Positions 1 to 7,809 of a stretch of 29,827 nt of DNA are shown here, in pieces. The stretch is taken from contig DHVR01000033.1 of NCBI GenBank assembly GCA_002412765.1, positions 1-29,827 on the forward strand, in the 5' to 3' direction. Origin of the DNA: Leptolinea sp. UBA5203. Its GTDB lineage: Bacteria > Chloroflexota > Anaerolineae > Anaerolineales > Anaerolineaceae. Below the pieces are notes generated by a model. The model did no database searches. It saw only the letters and a program-made list of their open reading frames with translations, and was not told the DNA's origin. A program made the position numbers and the translations under genes. The first letter of the stretch is position 1. Every line of letters starts with the position of its first letter.

Positions 1-189
1 CTTGAAAGAATCTGGGATCCGTTTTTCACAACCAAGGAAAAAGGGACCGGGCTTGGCCTGGGTATCGTAAAAAACATCATTGAATCCCATAACGGCAGCA
101 TCCGGGTCGATAACCGGAAGAAAGGGCCCGGTGTTCGCGTGATCATTGAATTGCCGATCTCGAATATCGGTAAATCGGCAGATCAATAA
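1..189 (+). CDS. Sensor histidine kinase, C-terminal fragment (HATPase_c end)
   Basis: Frame 1 is open from the first base to a TAA at 187-189 and gives the last 62 residues of a protein cut by the window edge. It holds the F-box (DPFFTTK, residues 7-13) and the G2 box (GTGLGLGI, 15-22) of a GHKL ATPase, followed by the closing strand with the usual NGSI motif (31-34). These are the ATP-lid motifs of two-component sensor kinases of the NtrB/PAS-kinase kind. The receiver partner and sensor domain lie outside the window. It converges on the SprT-like gene with only 7 bases between stop codons and no clear terminator hairpin. The family is secure; the specific signal cannot be said. Confidence 0.85.
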   Translation, partial: LERIWDPFFTTKEKGTGLGLGIVKNIIESHNGSIRVDNRKKGPGVRVIIELPISNIGKSADQ

Positions 190-196
190 AGAGCCT

Positions 197-1306
197 TTAT
201 GCCAGATATCGGATCGAAAGGTCGGAGGACGGCTGAGAAATCCCCTTTCGAATCACCAGGGTTTTGCCGATTTCAGTTCCGTCCGATACCACATCGGGAT
301 GATAGTGCCTGCCTTTTCTCTGCAAAGTTCCAATGCGCGGATATCGCGTCATAAAATACTGTTTCAACTGGAGATCGGCTATGGCAACCAGCGAAAACGC
401 GGGCGAAACGGTCTTGCCGGCTGACGATTCCTGTTCCAGTTTCATCTTGAATCCGGATAAAATGCCGGTTGCAAAATCCGTTTTCCGATATCGGTTCATT
501 TTACCGTCGGTGTTATATCGATTCCATTCAGCATCAATAAAGCGCCCTATAAAATCAAAAACATAAGTGGCAATCTGAAGATTCCGGGCTGTTCCGCTGA
601 TTTCAAGGGCTCTGCCCATTTTTCCTTTTTCAACCACATAGGCGCTGACCCAGATTCCTTTCACAAAACAATAATCCATCAGCAGATGGGCCAGGGAATA
701 TTCCTCCCCGAAATGCCTGAGCGCCGGCTTTCCAACAAAAATGCTGAAATAATCCCTGGGTGTATTCCGAACGATTTGCTCTGTCTCGTATTTTGCCATC
801 AGCTCATGGGCCTTGATCATGGCAGCTTCCGCCTCATAAAGATTACTGCTTTGAGCCAGGGCCATGAGTTTTTGAATCCGAAGCCGGATTTTATCGCCCT
901 CGCATTCCGATGTCTGAAAAATCTGCTGACTGAGGGGAATGTATGTTCCAGTTGCCCTTGGGTTGGCATTCAACATCCGGCATGCGTTTTGAAAGCCCGG
1001 GCCATGGGCCGGCTCCCGAGGTGCGCCTAAAGCCTCCGATGTAAACTGATGCGCCATCTCATGATAAAGCACGTCACGGATATCGCTCCAGGAATGATTC
1101 AAAACAAACGGCCGGCTAAGGCCGATTTCCCGCTTTTCAGATGACCAGTATCCCAACCGGTTCTGAAAATCCCGCAAGGCAAACAGGGGCTTGTGCATCC
1201 GTTTTCGAAGCTCCGCATTTACAGCCCACAGGGCAGCCTCCCATTCACACGACAGGCCGTGAAGGATGCGCCGATCCAGGCTTTCCAGAATCTGAACTGT
1301 TTTCAC
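197..1306 (-). CDS. SprT-like zinc metallopeptidase fold with DUF2786 domain
   Basis: 369 residues. The N-terminal part has an HExxH zinc motif (H82, E83, H86 in YHEMAHQ) and a likely third ligand at H101 in AHGPGF, the arrangement of SprT/Spartan-type domains. Residues about 135-180 match the DUF2786 helical pattern (LMALAQSSN followed by EAEAA and KAHELMAKY). The remainder is an uncharacterised alpha/beta region. SprT-like proteins are putative metalloproteases; in this combination neither substrate nor location is known, and no signal peptide or membrane segment is visible. The start is GTG at 1304-1306, overlapping the fcl stop in a GTGA, so translation is probably coupled to fcl. Its place behind two nucleotide-sugar genes is unexplained and may only reflect operon crowding. 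Confidence 0.75.
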   Translation of the reverse strand: MKTVQILESLDRRILHGLSCEWEAALWAVNAELRKRMHKPLFALRDFQNRLGYWSSEKREIGLSRPFVLNHSWSDIRDVLYHEMAHQFTSEALGAPREPAHGPGFQNACRMLNANPRATGTYIPLSQQIFQTSECEGDKIRLRIQKLMALAQSSNLYEAEAAMIKAHELMAKYETEQIVRNTPRDYFSIFVGKPALRHFGEEYSLAHLLMDYCFVKGIWVSAYVVEKGKMGRALEISGTARNLQIATYVFDFIGRFIDAEWNRYNTDGKMNRYRKTDFATGILSGFKMKLEQESSAGKTVSPAFSLVAIADLQLKQYFMTRYPRIGTLQRKGRHYHPDVVSDGTEIGKTLVIRKGISQPSSDLSIRYLA

Positions 1307-2427
1307 GGGATGTCAGCCATCTTCTGATAAGCCTGATAGGTCTGCCGAAGTCCTTCCGAGAGAGAAATGGCGGGCTTCCATCCCAAACGGTTCAGGACAG
1401 AGACATCCAGAAGCTTTTGGGGCGTGCCATCGGGCAGGGTGTGATCCCAGAGTACCCTTCCCGAATACCCGGTCACGGCTTTAACCTTATCCGACAGTTC
1501 GCGAATGGTTAAATCCTCCCCTGTTCCGATGTTGATATGGGTAGTTTTTCCGTTCTGCGTTGCCTGATCATAGAGGCTGTCCTCAAGCTGCATGATAAAT
1601 ACCGATCCGGATGCCATATCGTCCACGTGGAGAAATTCCCGCCTGGCAGAGCCGGTTCCCCACAACAGGACATCCGGGAACCCGGAGCCGGCTTGTTTCA
1701 GCGTATACTTCTCTAAGATGCCCGTACCATATCGAAAGGGAATACCCAGGTGCGTTCGAAATGAATCCGGAACCGGGCCAAAGACAGCTTCGTCTTTTTG
1801 AATGGCGCTCCAATTGCTTTCTTCCACCAGCCTGGCCAGGTGAAATTTTCGAATCAGCGCCGGCAGTACATGAGAATTATTCAGGTCATAGGAATCGTTC
1901 GGACCATAGAGATTGGTGGGCATGACGCAGCGATACCGGGTTCCATGCTGGCGGTTATAGGATTGACACAGTTCGATACCGGCTATTTTGGCAATGGCAT
2001 AGGGTTGATTGGTGGGCTCAAGAAGGCCGGAAAGCAGAGACGCCTCTTTCATGGGTTGAGGCGCATGTTTCGGGTAAATGCAGGAGCTTCCCAGAAACAG
2101 CAGGCGCCGGACTCCTGCGCTGAAAGCTTCATGAATCACATTGCATTCGATCATCAGGTTCTGATAGATGAAATCCGCCCGATAGGTATTATTGGCCTGA
2201 ATCCCGCCGACTTTTGCGGCCGCAAGAACGACATAATCAATGGGTTCGGATTGAAAAAAAAATCGTACAGCCTGTTGATCCATCAAGTCCAGTTCCCGGT
2301 GAGTCCGGGTGATCAGGCGTTGATACCCGCAGGCCTTCAGCAATCGCACAATCGCCGATCCCACCATGCCGCGATGGCCTGCAACAAAAATTCGTGAATC
2401 CAGTGTCAAAGGGGGTACGGGAAGCAT
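1303..2427 (-). CDS. fcl: GDP-L-fucose synthase
   Basis: Short-chain dehydrogenase/epimerase that turns GDP-4-keto-6-deoxy-D-mannose into GDP-L-fucose using NADPH. The Rossmann motif GHRGMVGSA lies near residue 18; the active-site serine is in GSSCIYP and the Tyr/Lys pair in YAIAK. REFLHVDDMA, a hallmark of this family, follows. At about 374 residues it is longer than the usual 310-320, because of an insertion of about 50 residues between the RKFH and LLWGTG segments; this long form I associate mainly with proteobacterial and related homologs (recollection, not checked). I prefer ATG at 2425-2427 with GAGG 8 bases upstream; GTG one codon earlier is possible. It sits 15 bases after gmd, the preceding enzyme of the pathway, and overlaps the SprT-like gene. 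Confidence 0.93.
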   Translation of the reverse strand: MLPVPPLTLDSRIFVAGHRGMVGSAIVRLLKACGYQRLITRTHRELDLMDQQAVRFFFQSEPIDYVVLAAAKVGGIQANNTYRADFIYQNLMIECNVIHEAFSAGVRRLLFLGSSCIYPKHAPQPMKEASLLSGLLEPTNQPYAIAKIAGIELCQSYNRQHGTRYRCVMPTNLYGPNDSYDLNNSHVLPALIRKFHLARLVEESNWSAIQKDEAVFGPVPDSFRTHLGIPFRYGTGILEKYTLKQAGSGFPDVLLWGTGSARREFLHVDDMASGSVFIMQLEDSLYDQATQNGKTTHINIGTGEDLTIRELSDKVKAVTGYSGRVLWDHTLPDGTPQKLLDVSVLNRLGWKPAISLSEGLRQTYQAYQKMADIP

Positions 2428-2442
2428 CACACCATCCTCGGA

Positions 2443-3573
2443 TCATTCGAAATGATTGTAAATCTGAAAGCCTTCCTTCTCAACCAGAAAATCCCTTCGC
2501 GCTTCCATCAGATCTCTTTCCACCATGATTCGAATCAGTTCTTCAAAATCCATTCTGGGTTTCCACCCCAGAACTGTTTCAGCCTTTGTCGGATCCCCCA
2601 GCAGAAACTCCACTTCCGCAGGCCTGAAGTACCGGGGATCGATGCTGACAACAATCTGGCCGGGTTCGGGCGGTTTTTTCAGGCTGTTCCTGCAATTTTC
2701 AGAAAAGGAGACCGTGTCGATCACAGCGGTTTCTTCGATGCCGGAACCTCTCCAGGCCAGATGGATACCCACGGCATCGAATGCCTTTTCCACAAATTCA
2801 CGGACCGAATGGGCCTTGCCGGTTGCAATCACAAAATCCTCCGGCGCCTGTTGTTGCAGCATCAGCCACATCGCCTCCACGTAGTCTCCGGCATATCCCC
2901 AGTCTCTCTGGGAATTGAGATTGCCTAGATACAGCTGGCCCTGAAGCCCCAGCCGAATTCTGGCAACCGCACGGGTAATCTTCCGGGTTACAAATGTTTC
3001 ACCGCGCACCGGAGATTCATGGTTGAACAAAATCCCGTTGGCAGCATACATATCGTAAGCCTCACGATAATTTCTGGTGATCCAGTAGGCATAAACTTTG
3101 GCTGCTGCATAGGGGCTGCGAGGTTCAAAGGGGGTTAATTCATCTTGAGGAGGTTTGGCGCCGCCAAACATTTCACTGGAGGAGGCTTGATAAAAACGAG
3201 TATTTACACCGCTTTTACGGATGGCATCCAAAATTCGGGTAGTTCCCAAACCAGTGACATCACCGGTGTATTCCGGCATGTCAAAGCTGACCCGCACATG
3301 ACTTTGTGCGGCTAAGTGGTATACTTCATCCGGCCGGACGTTATAAACTAGGTCCAGGAGGGTTTCTCCGACGGTGATATCTCCGTAATGAAGGTATAAA
3401 TTGACATCTTTGCCATTCTGATGTGGGTCATCATAAATGTGATTGATTCGCATGGTGTTGAAGGTGCTGGCTCGACGGATGATGCCGTGAACTTCATACC
3501 CTTTGGACAGCAGGAGTTCTGCAAGGTAAGAGCCATCTTGACCGGTGATTCCGGTTATAACTGCTTTTTTCAA
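2443..3573 (-). CDS. gmd: GDP-mannose 4,6-dehydratase
   Basis: Dehydrates GDP-D-mannose to GDP-4-keto-6-deoxy-D-mannose, the first step to GDP-L-fucose or GDP-rhamnose. The NAD(P) motif GITGQDGSYLAE begins at residue 8; RRASTFNT, QASSSEMFG, SPYAAAKVYAYW (catalytic Tyr/Lys) and NHESPVRGETFVTRKI are diagnostic. The reading frame can be extended to 3591, but a TTG at 3571-3573 preceded by CGGAGG six bases away gives the canonical MKKAVITG start, so 3573 is chosen (376 residues). First gene of gmd-fcl-sprT. Codon choice seems to drift from AT-richer at the 5' end to GC-richer toward the 3' end, so this gene may carry the junction between two genomic backgrounds. Function is secure; the origin of the two halves is not. 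Confidence 0.95.
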   Translation of the reverse strand: MKKAVITGITGQDGSYLAELLLSKGYEVHGIIRRASTFNTMRINHIYDDPHQNGKDVNLYLHYGDITVGETLLDLVYNVRPDEVYHLAAQSHVRVSFDMPEYTGDVTGLGTTRILDAIRKSGVNTRFYQASSSEMFGGAKPPQDELTPFEPRSPYAAAKVYAYWITRNYREAYDMYAANGILFNHESPVRGETFVTRKITRAVARIRLGLQGQLYLGNLNSQRDWGYAGDYVEAMWLMLQQQAPEDFVIATGKAHSVREFVEKAFDAVGIHLAWRGSGIEETAVIDTVSFSENCRNSLKKPPEPGQIVVSIDPRYFRPAEVEFLLGDPTKAETVLGWKPRMDFEELIRIMVERDLMEARRDFLVEKEGFQIYNHFE

Positions 3574-3646
3574 TATAAACCTCCGGGGCAAATTATCTTA
3601 AACATAAAATTTGGTCCCTTGTTTTTGAATTATTCATCGAAGGTTA

Positions 3647-3655
3647 ATTTTACCA
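3647..3655 (-). promoter_or_regulatory. Putative extended -10 promoter of gmd operon
   Basis: On the minus strand TGG-TAAAAT reads as an extended -10 element about 75 bases before the gmd TTG start. No good -35 hexamer is seen. The surrounding 3592-3680 is very AT-rich, as expected for a divergent promoter region shared with the gene at 3779. Confidence 0.35.
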
Positions 3656-3737
3656 GTGTTTGCTGAAAATGCCTGAAATTAGCACGACAAACCGAGAGCA
3701 GACGGCGTTTTGAAATCCAGACAGAATAACGGAAATT

Positions 3738-3746
3738 TGGTACAAT
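3738..3746 (+). promoter_or_regulatory. Putative extended -10 promoter of the serine hydrolase gene
   Basis: TGG-TACAAT, an extended -10 element, lies 32 bases before the ATG at 3779. The -35 position is poor, as is usual for extended -10 promoters. It is divergent to the gmd promoter. Confidence 0.45.
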
Positions 3747-3778
3747 CGGTTTGGAATGTAAGCTTTGGAGAATAAATT

Positions 3779-5260
3779 ATGAATCGAAAGGGATTTCTTC
3801 TCTTTTCTCGCTGGGTATCATTAGTGATGATTTCTTTAGCGGTAATGATTACGGGTATCCAACTGGTGCAATACAGTCGGGTTCGGAATGCGTTTCCTGT
3901 TGGTATGAAAATCGCTGGTGTGCCCGTTGGCAGCCTCACCCAGAAAGAAGCCGCAGAACGGCTGATTAAAGCCTATGGGGTGCCGGTTGAGCTTCGCTAC
4001 GATGATGCCATTATTCATATCAAACCCTCGACAGCCGGGTTTGAACTGGATCTGGAAGGTATGCTGGCGGCAGCCAGTGTAGCTCGTTCCACTCAACCTT
4101 TCTGGACTGAGTTTTGGAATTATTTATGGAACACCTATCCTGAGCCCATTGAAGTCCCTTTGCGCTTTAAAATTTCAGAAGACCGGCTGCAAACATTTTT
4201 AATTGAAGAGATTGCCAGTCGATATGATCAGTCTGCGGAGCCTGCCATGCCAGTTCCGGGCACTTCCAATTTCACCTCAGGTAATCCGGGTAGACAGTTG
4301 GATATTGACCGCGCAACCGTTTTGATAGAGGATGCCTTAAAGTCTTCCAGTTCCAGGGTTGTTAAGCTAACGTATAATGTTCTGGATTCTGGCAAGCCAC
4401 CTATGAGCATGCTTGAAGTTCAGTTGCAGCAAATCATTGACATGTCGGGTTTTGATGGCTTGACCGAAGTCTATCTTCTGGATCTTAAGTCTGGGGAAGA
4501 AATGCAGATGGCCTATCAACGGGGTGTCTCGGTGGAGCCAAACATCTCCTTTACGGCTGCCTCCACTATCAAAATTCCGATTTTGGTAAGCGTTTTTGAG
4601 AACGTCCCAGAACCAACACCAATAAATGTGGTATCTGAAATTGAATCCATGATTGAACTATCGGAAAATGATCCAGCGGACCGTTTAATGCAAACTGTTA
4701 TGGACCCGAATCTTGGTCCGATTTATGTAACCGATCATATGCAAGAATTGGGGTTAACCAATACCTTTTTAGCCGGCCATTTCTATTTTGGGGCACCCTT
4801 ATTACGCCGTTATGAGACGGTTGCGAATATGCGTACGGATATCGATACAGGTCCGGATCCCTATAACCAGACGATTCCAATGGAAATGGGTATGCTGCTT
4901 TCGGATATTTATTATTGTGCGGAAAAAAATGGGGGCGCCCTGCGGGCAGTTTATCCGGATTCGATCACCCAGGCTGAATGCCAGCAGATGATCAAATCCC
5001 TTGCTTTGAATGATATTCAGGTCCTTTTACAGGCAGGACTTCCGGAAGGTGTGCGTATTGCGCATAAGCATGGTTGGATTATTGAGTTGGATGGGTACCT
5101 GCATACCATCGGAGACGCTGCGATTGTTTTTTCACCAAATGCTGATTACGTCCTGGTAGCATTCATGCATCAACCGGTACAATTGATATTTGATCCGGCA
5201 AATATTTTATTTGCCGACCTGTCCAGGGCGGTTTATAACTATTTCAACCTGAATCAATAA
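3779..5260 (+). CDS. Membrane-anchored serine hydrolase (beta-lactamase/PBP fold) with peptidoglycan-binding N-domain
   Basis: 493 residues. A basic start and hydrophobic stretch (about 10-30) form a signal anchor, placing the rest outside the membrane. Residues about 40-210 resemble the PG_binding_4 domain found before VanW and L,D-transpeptidase modules (MKIAGVPVGSLTQKEAAERL). The C-terminal half is a class A beta-lactamase-type serine hydrolase: S262-T-I-K265 is the SxxK nucleophile motif, S295-E-N297 the SxN motif and K430-H-G432 stands where K-T/S-G is expected. An alternative is a D-Ala-D-Ala carboxypeptidase-like wall enzyme; I see no obvious deacylation Glu of true class A lactamases, so a resistance role should not be assumed. 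GGAG lies 9 bases before the ATG. It is transcribed alone and ends before a palindromic repeat. Confidence 0.85.
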   Translation: MNRKGFLLFSRWVSLVMISLAVMITGIQLVQYSRVRNAFPVGMKIAGVPVGSLTQKEAAERLIKAYGVPVELRYDDAIIHIKPSTAGFELDLEGMLAAASVARSTQPFWTEFWNYLWNTYPEPIEVPLRFKISEDRLQTFLIEEIASRYDQSAEPAMPVPGTSNFTSGNPGRQLDIDRATVLIEDALKSSSSRVVKLTYNVLDSGKPPMSMLEVQLQQIIDMSGFDGLTEVYLLDLKSGEEMQMAYQRGVSVEPNISFTAASTIKIPILVSVFENVPEPTPINVVSEIESMIELSENDPADRLMQTVMDPNLGPIYVTDHMQELGLTNTFLAGHFYFGAPLLRRYETVANMRTDIDTGPDPYNQTIPMEMGMLLSDIYYCAEKNGGALRAVYPDSITQAECQQMIKSLALNDIQVLLQAGLPEGVRIAHKHGWIIELDGYLHTIGDAAIVFSPNADYVLVAFMHQPVQLIFDPANILFADLSRAVYNYFNLNQ

Positions 5261-5320
5261 TAAATGGGCTGTCCCAAAGGCAATATTCACTCCACATGCG
5301 TATATGAACGTATAAATAAA

Positions 5321-5339
5321 GGGCGACCGCCGGTCGCCC
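5321..5339. repeat. REP-like GC-rich palindrome, possible bidirectional terminator
   Basis: A perfect 8-bp inverted repeat (GGGCGACC, 3-base loop, GGTCGCCC) sits between two convergent genes, followed by CCTAC and without a U-tract. Its GC content contrasts strongly with the flanks. Such GGGCGACC/GGTCGCCC palindromes are, from memory, dispersed intergenic repeats in many bacterial genomes, so it may be a REP element that also stops transcription. Only one copy is in this window. Confidence 0.55.
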
Positions 5340-5362
5340 CTACTTGCTTGACATATACCTGT

Positions 5363-6394
5363 TTATCTTAGCGCCTGTTGAATTTGATAAAGAATTTCAG
5401 TTGGGGTGAAACCCATCCAATGGCAGCATTCATTTTGTAGAAGAAACAGATCCGATTTGATGGCAAGAATCTGTTTTTGTTGTGGTGGATAACGGCTGAC
5501 CAGAAAATTCAGGCGTTCTTCTAGGGGGACAATACGGCTGCCTTCGACATATTTATCTGCCAGGTAAACCAATATTTCTTCAATGGTTTGCGGCTGTTGA
5601 TTTTCATCCTGCAGGCATAATAAGGGATGTTTCTCCACAATGGATGCTAATTGTGGGAAACCTTTTTGTTTTATGAGTTTTGCCCCACTTTCGCCGTGAT
5701 GTTGACAGGTTTCATCATGCATCATTTTCCCAATATCATGCAGATAAGCTGCCCGGTGAACCAGGAGGGAATCGACAGTCTGGCCATTTTCATTGCACCA
5801 TAAGGCCATCTGGTACGCGATGGCTGCAACGGTTTGATTGTGTTGCAATAATCCATATCCTACCCCTTGTTCCAGCAGCCAATGCTGGCAGGTGATCAAG
5901 TTTGGAAGAAACGGCTTATGGAGGATCTCGGGTAATTGGTTGAAATGCGAGAATTCTGCATCATGAATTGGATAATGAGCTGGGGCAGCGGTAAATTTCG
6001 GGTTATACCAAACAGTGGTCAACCCTGCGTGACTTGCCCCTAACATATCTTTCTGATAATCATCTCCAATAAAATACAGTCCTGGATCTTTGACAGTCTT
6101 TACCAGGTTGTAGAAAAATTTTAGAGAAGGTTTTTCAGCATGCAGTTCATTTCGGGTGTAAACGCCATTCAGTAATTGGGCAATGTCCACCCGATCCAGA
6201 GCAGAAAGAACATCGGCGGCATTGGATTCGGAGGCATTTGTGGCGACATATAGTTTATAGTGCCCAAATAAGGTTGCCAGCGCATCCGGTACCCCTGGTA
6301 AACATTCCACCTGCGGCCAGTCTTTCATTGGTCCATTGTATTGGGGAAAATCTTTCATCAGGGTATCACCCCAATCGAGACAAATACTTTTCAT
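5363..6394 (-). CDS. HAD-like phosphatase fused to HD-domain phosphohydrolase
   Basis: 343 residues with two hydrolase domains. The N-terminal HAD domain (about 1-160) has motif I DWGDT (D7, D11-region with D10), motif II T52 in VATNAS, motif III K88 in EKPSLKFF, and motif IV GDDYQKD (110-116), so all catalytic positions are present. The C-terminal HD domain (about 180-300) has H185, H219-D220 in YLHDIGK, H232/H233 in QHHGESG and D280, the metal ligands expected of HD hydrolases, resembling the YqeK/HDIG type. Both domains usually remove phosphate from small phosphorylated substrates, so one protein may act on nucleotides or sugar phosphates in two steps; that is inference. It lies 5 bases behind the MFS gene and is surely cotranscribed with it, hinting at processing of an imported compound. 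Confidence 0.85.
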   Translation of the reverse strand: MKSICLDWGDTLMKDFPQYNGPMKDWPQVECLPGVPDALATLFGHYKLYVATNASESNAADVLSALDRVDIAQLLNGVYTRNELHAEKPSLKFFYNLVKTVKDPGLYFIGDDYQKDMLGASHAGLTTVWYNPKFTAAPAHYPIHDAEFSHFNQLPEILHKPFLPNLITCQHWLLEQGVGYGLLQHNQTVAAIAYQMALWCNENGQTVDSLLVHRAAYLHDIGKMMHDETCQHHGESGAKLIKQKGFPQLASIVEKHPLLCLQDENQQPQTIEEILVYLADKYVEGSRIVPLEERLNFLVSRYPPQQKQILAIKSDLFLLQNECCHWMGFTPTEILYQIQQALR

Positions 6395-6399
6395 TTGTT

Positions 6400-7587
6400 T
6401 TAGTTTTGCTCCAATCCTTGATTTTTAGGGAAGATGGATGACAACATAGGGAACGCAATGAGATTCAGCATTGCAAAGATGACAAAAGTTAGTCTGAAAC
6501 CGATGCCTTCCGCCAGGGAACCACTTAAGGACAGGCCGATGGCGGTACCAATGTTGGCAACGGCCATGAGCAGGGAAAACATGGAGGCTGCAATTTTCGG
6601 CTCACACAGGCTCATGGAGATGGCAAAGTAGATCGTTTCATAATAACCGAATGCCAAGCCGAAGATGAATACCAGGAACCAGGCTAAACTTGCGGAATTA
6701 ATGATTGATAAAGCCAGGATGGCAACCAGTGAAGTAACAATCGCAAGGCGCACAGCATTTTGCTGACCAATGCGATCGGTCAATTTTCCGCCAGCCAATC
6801 CTCCGATAACAACCCCAATCCCCCAAACCATGGACATTAAGCCGGCTGTGATCAGACTGATTTGGTAGGTTGTGAAGAGAAACGGATTTACATTTTGATT
6901 GGCACCATAAATCACTAAGGAATACAAAGCGCCTAGCAAACCCAACATGATCACATTTCTTTTCTTGAATGCCGAAAAGGCCTTCCATTCGAAAGCATGC
7001 TCTGGTTTTCTTGGTTCTTCTTTAATACGTAGTACGATCAGCAATGGAATTAAAGGGAGGACGCCCAGCAGCCAGAAAACCGCAGTCCAGGAGACTTTCT
7101 CAGCAATAATGCCAATTAAACCGGAGACAATCACCACACCTAGTGCTCTGCCGCCAACCATAAACCCTTGAATGGTGCCTTCCTCTTCTTTGGGGGTGGT
7201 ATCCAGTGCCAGACCATCTGTGCAGGTATCATATAAGGCCATGGCAGACATCATGATGAAGGCCAGCAAGAGAAACATGCCATACTGCGAGGCTGGGTTG
7301 ATTAAAGGGACGACCAGGCAGGCCAGGGATTGGATGACTAGTCCCAGGATGATGTATGGCTTTCGATGTCCCATGTGCCACAGATCATATTTATCGGAAA
7401 GCATGCCCAGAAATATCTTCAAGATGAAGGGTGTCATGGCAACGGTTCCAATCGTACCAATTTCTGCCATATTTAGCTTAAACCCTTGTAAATAAAGAGC
7501 ATTCAAAGATGTGAAGTAGCTCATGATGGAGCCTTGAGCAAAGTAAAGTAGTCCGAACATCAAATAGCGGACAGATTTGGTTGGCAT
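6400..7587 (-). CDS. MFS transporter
   Basis: 395 residues, strongly hydrophobic with about 12 predicted membrane spans. The loop 2-3 signature of the major facilitator superfamily appears as GMLSDKYDLWHMGHRKP (about 61-77), and a second copy-like loop GKLTDRIGQQN follows the central loop. The sequence resembles the AmpG/BT1/PucC-like branch more than drug exporters, but the substrate cannot be read. The ATG at 7585-7587 has GGAG 8 bases upstream. It is the first gene of a two-gene operon with the HAD-HD protein and is driven by a near-consensus promoter carrying a palindrome over the -35 (7643-7672), so it is probably regulated. Confidence 0.88.
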   Translation of the reverse strand: MPTKSVRYLMFGLLYFAQGSIMSYFTSLNALYLQGFKLNMAEIGTIGTVAMTPFILKIFLGMLSDKYDLWHMGHRKPYIILGLVIQSLACLVVPLINPASQYGMFLLLAFIMMSAMALYDTCTDGLALDTTPKEEEGTIQGFMVGGRALGVVIVSGLIGIIAEKVSWTAVFWLLGVLPLIPLLIVLRIKEEPRKPEHAFEWKAFSAFKKRNVIMLGLLGALYSLVIYGANQNVNPFLFTTYQISLITAGLMSMVWGIGVVIGGLAGGKLTDRIGQQNAVRLAIVTSLVAILALSIINSASLAWFLVFIFGLAFGYYETIYFAISMSLCEPKIAASMFSLLMAVANIGTAIGLSLSGSLAEGIGFRLTFVIFAMLNLIAFPMLSSIFPKNQGLEQN

Positions 7588-7642
7588 TGGATGCTCCTAA
7601 AAATGGATTTAGACTATTGTAATCGAATAAAAACCTGTTACA

Positions 7643-7672
7643 AGTATAGAATCGGATTGACTGCGCGTCAAT
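7643..7672 (-). promoter_or_regulatory. sigma70-type promoter with palindromic operator (MFS operon)
   Basis: Minus strand: TTGACG (7666-7671), a 17-base spacer, then TATACT (7643-7648). A perfect inverted repeat ATTGAC-N5-GTCAAT (7656-7672) covers the -35 and the start of the spacer, where a dimeric repressor would block RNA polymerase. A second possible promoter, TTGTAA-N16-TACAAT with its -10 at 7616-7621, lies nearer the gene. Confidence 0.7.
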
Positions 7673-7739
7673 TCAAATTGGATTAGGGAAAAAGATTGTT
7701 GAATTTGGCCAAGGAATCTATCAGGGCAATCTATCAGCC

Positions 7740-7768
7740 TTGCCAGAAAAATAACTTTCAAGTATAGT
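7740..7768 (+). promoter_or_regulatory. sigma70-type promoter of the GT-C/NHL gene
   Basis: TTGCCA (7740-7745), a 17-base spacer and TATAGT (7763-7768), giving a leader of about 35 bases to the ATG at 7810. The Shine-Dalgarno is weak (GGGTA). Confidence 0.65.
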
Positions 7769-7809
7769 CAGTTTTAATCAACTAACTACAAATAAATCGG
7801 GTAAATAAA

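Noticed and set aside
1798..2397. 199-residue open frame on the plus strand inside fcl
   Set aside because: Shadow of fcl, which has all catalytic motifs; the product has no domain-like pattern.
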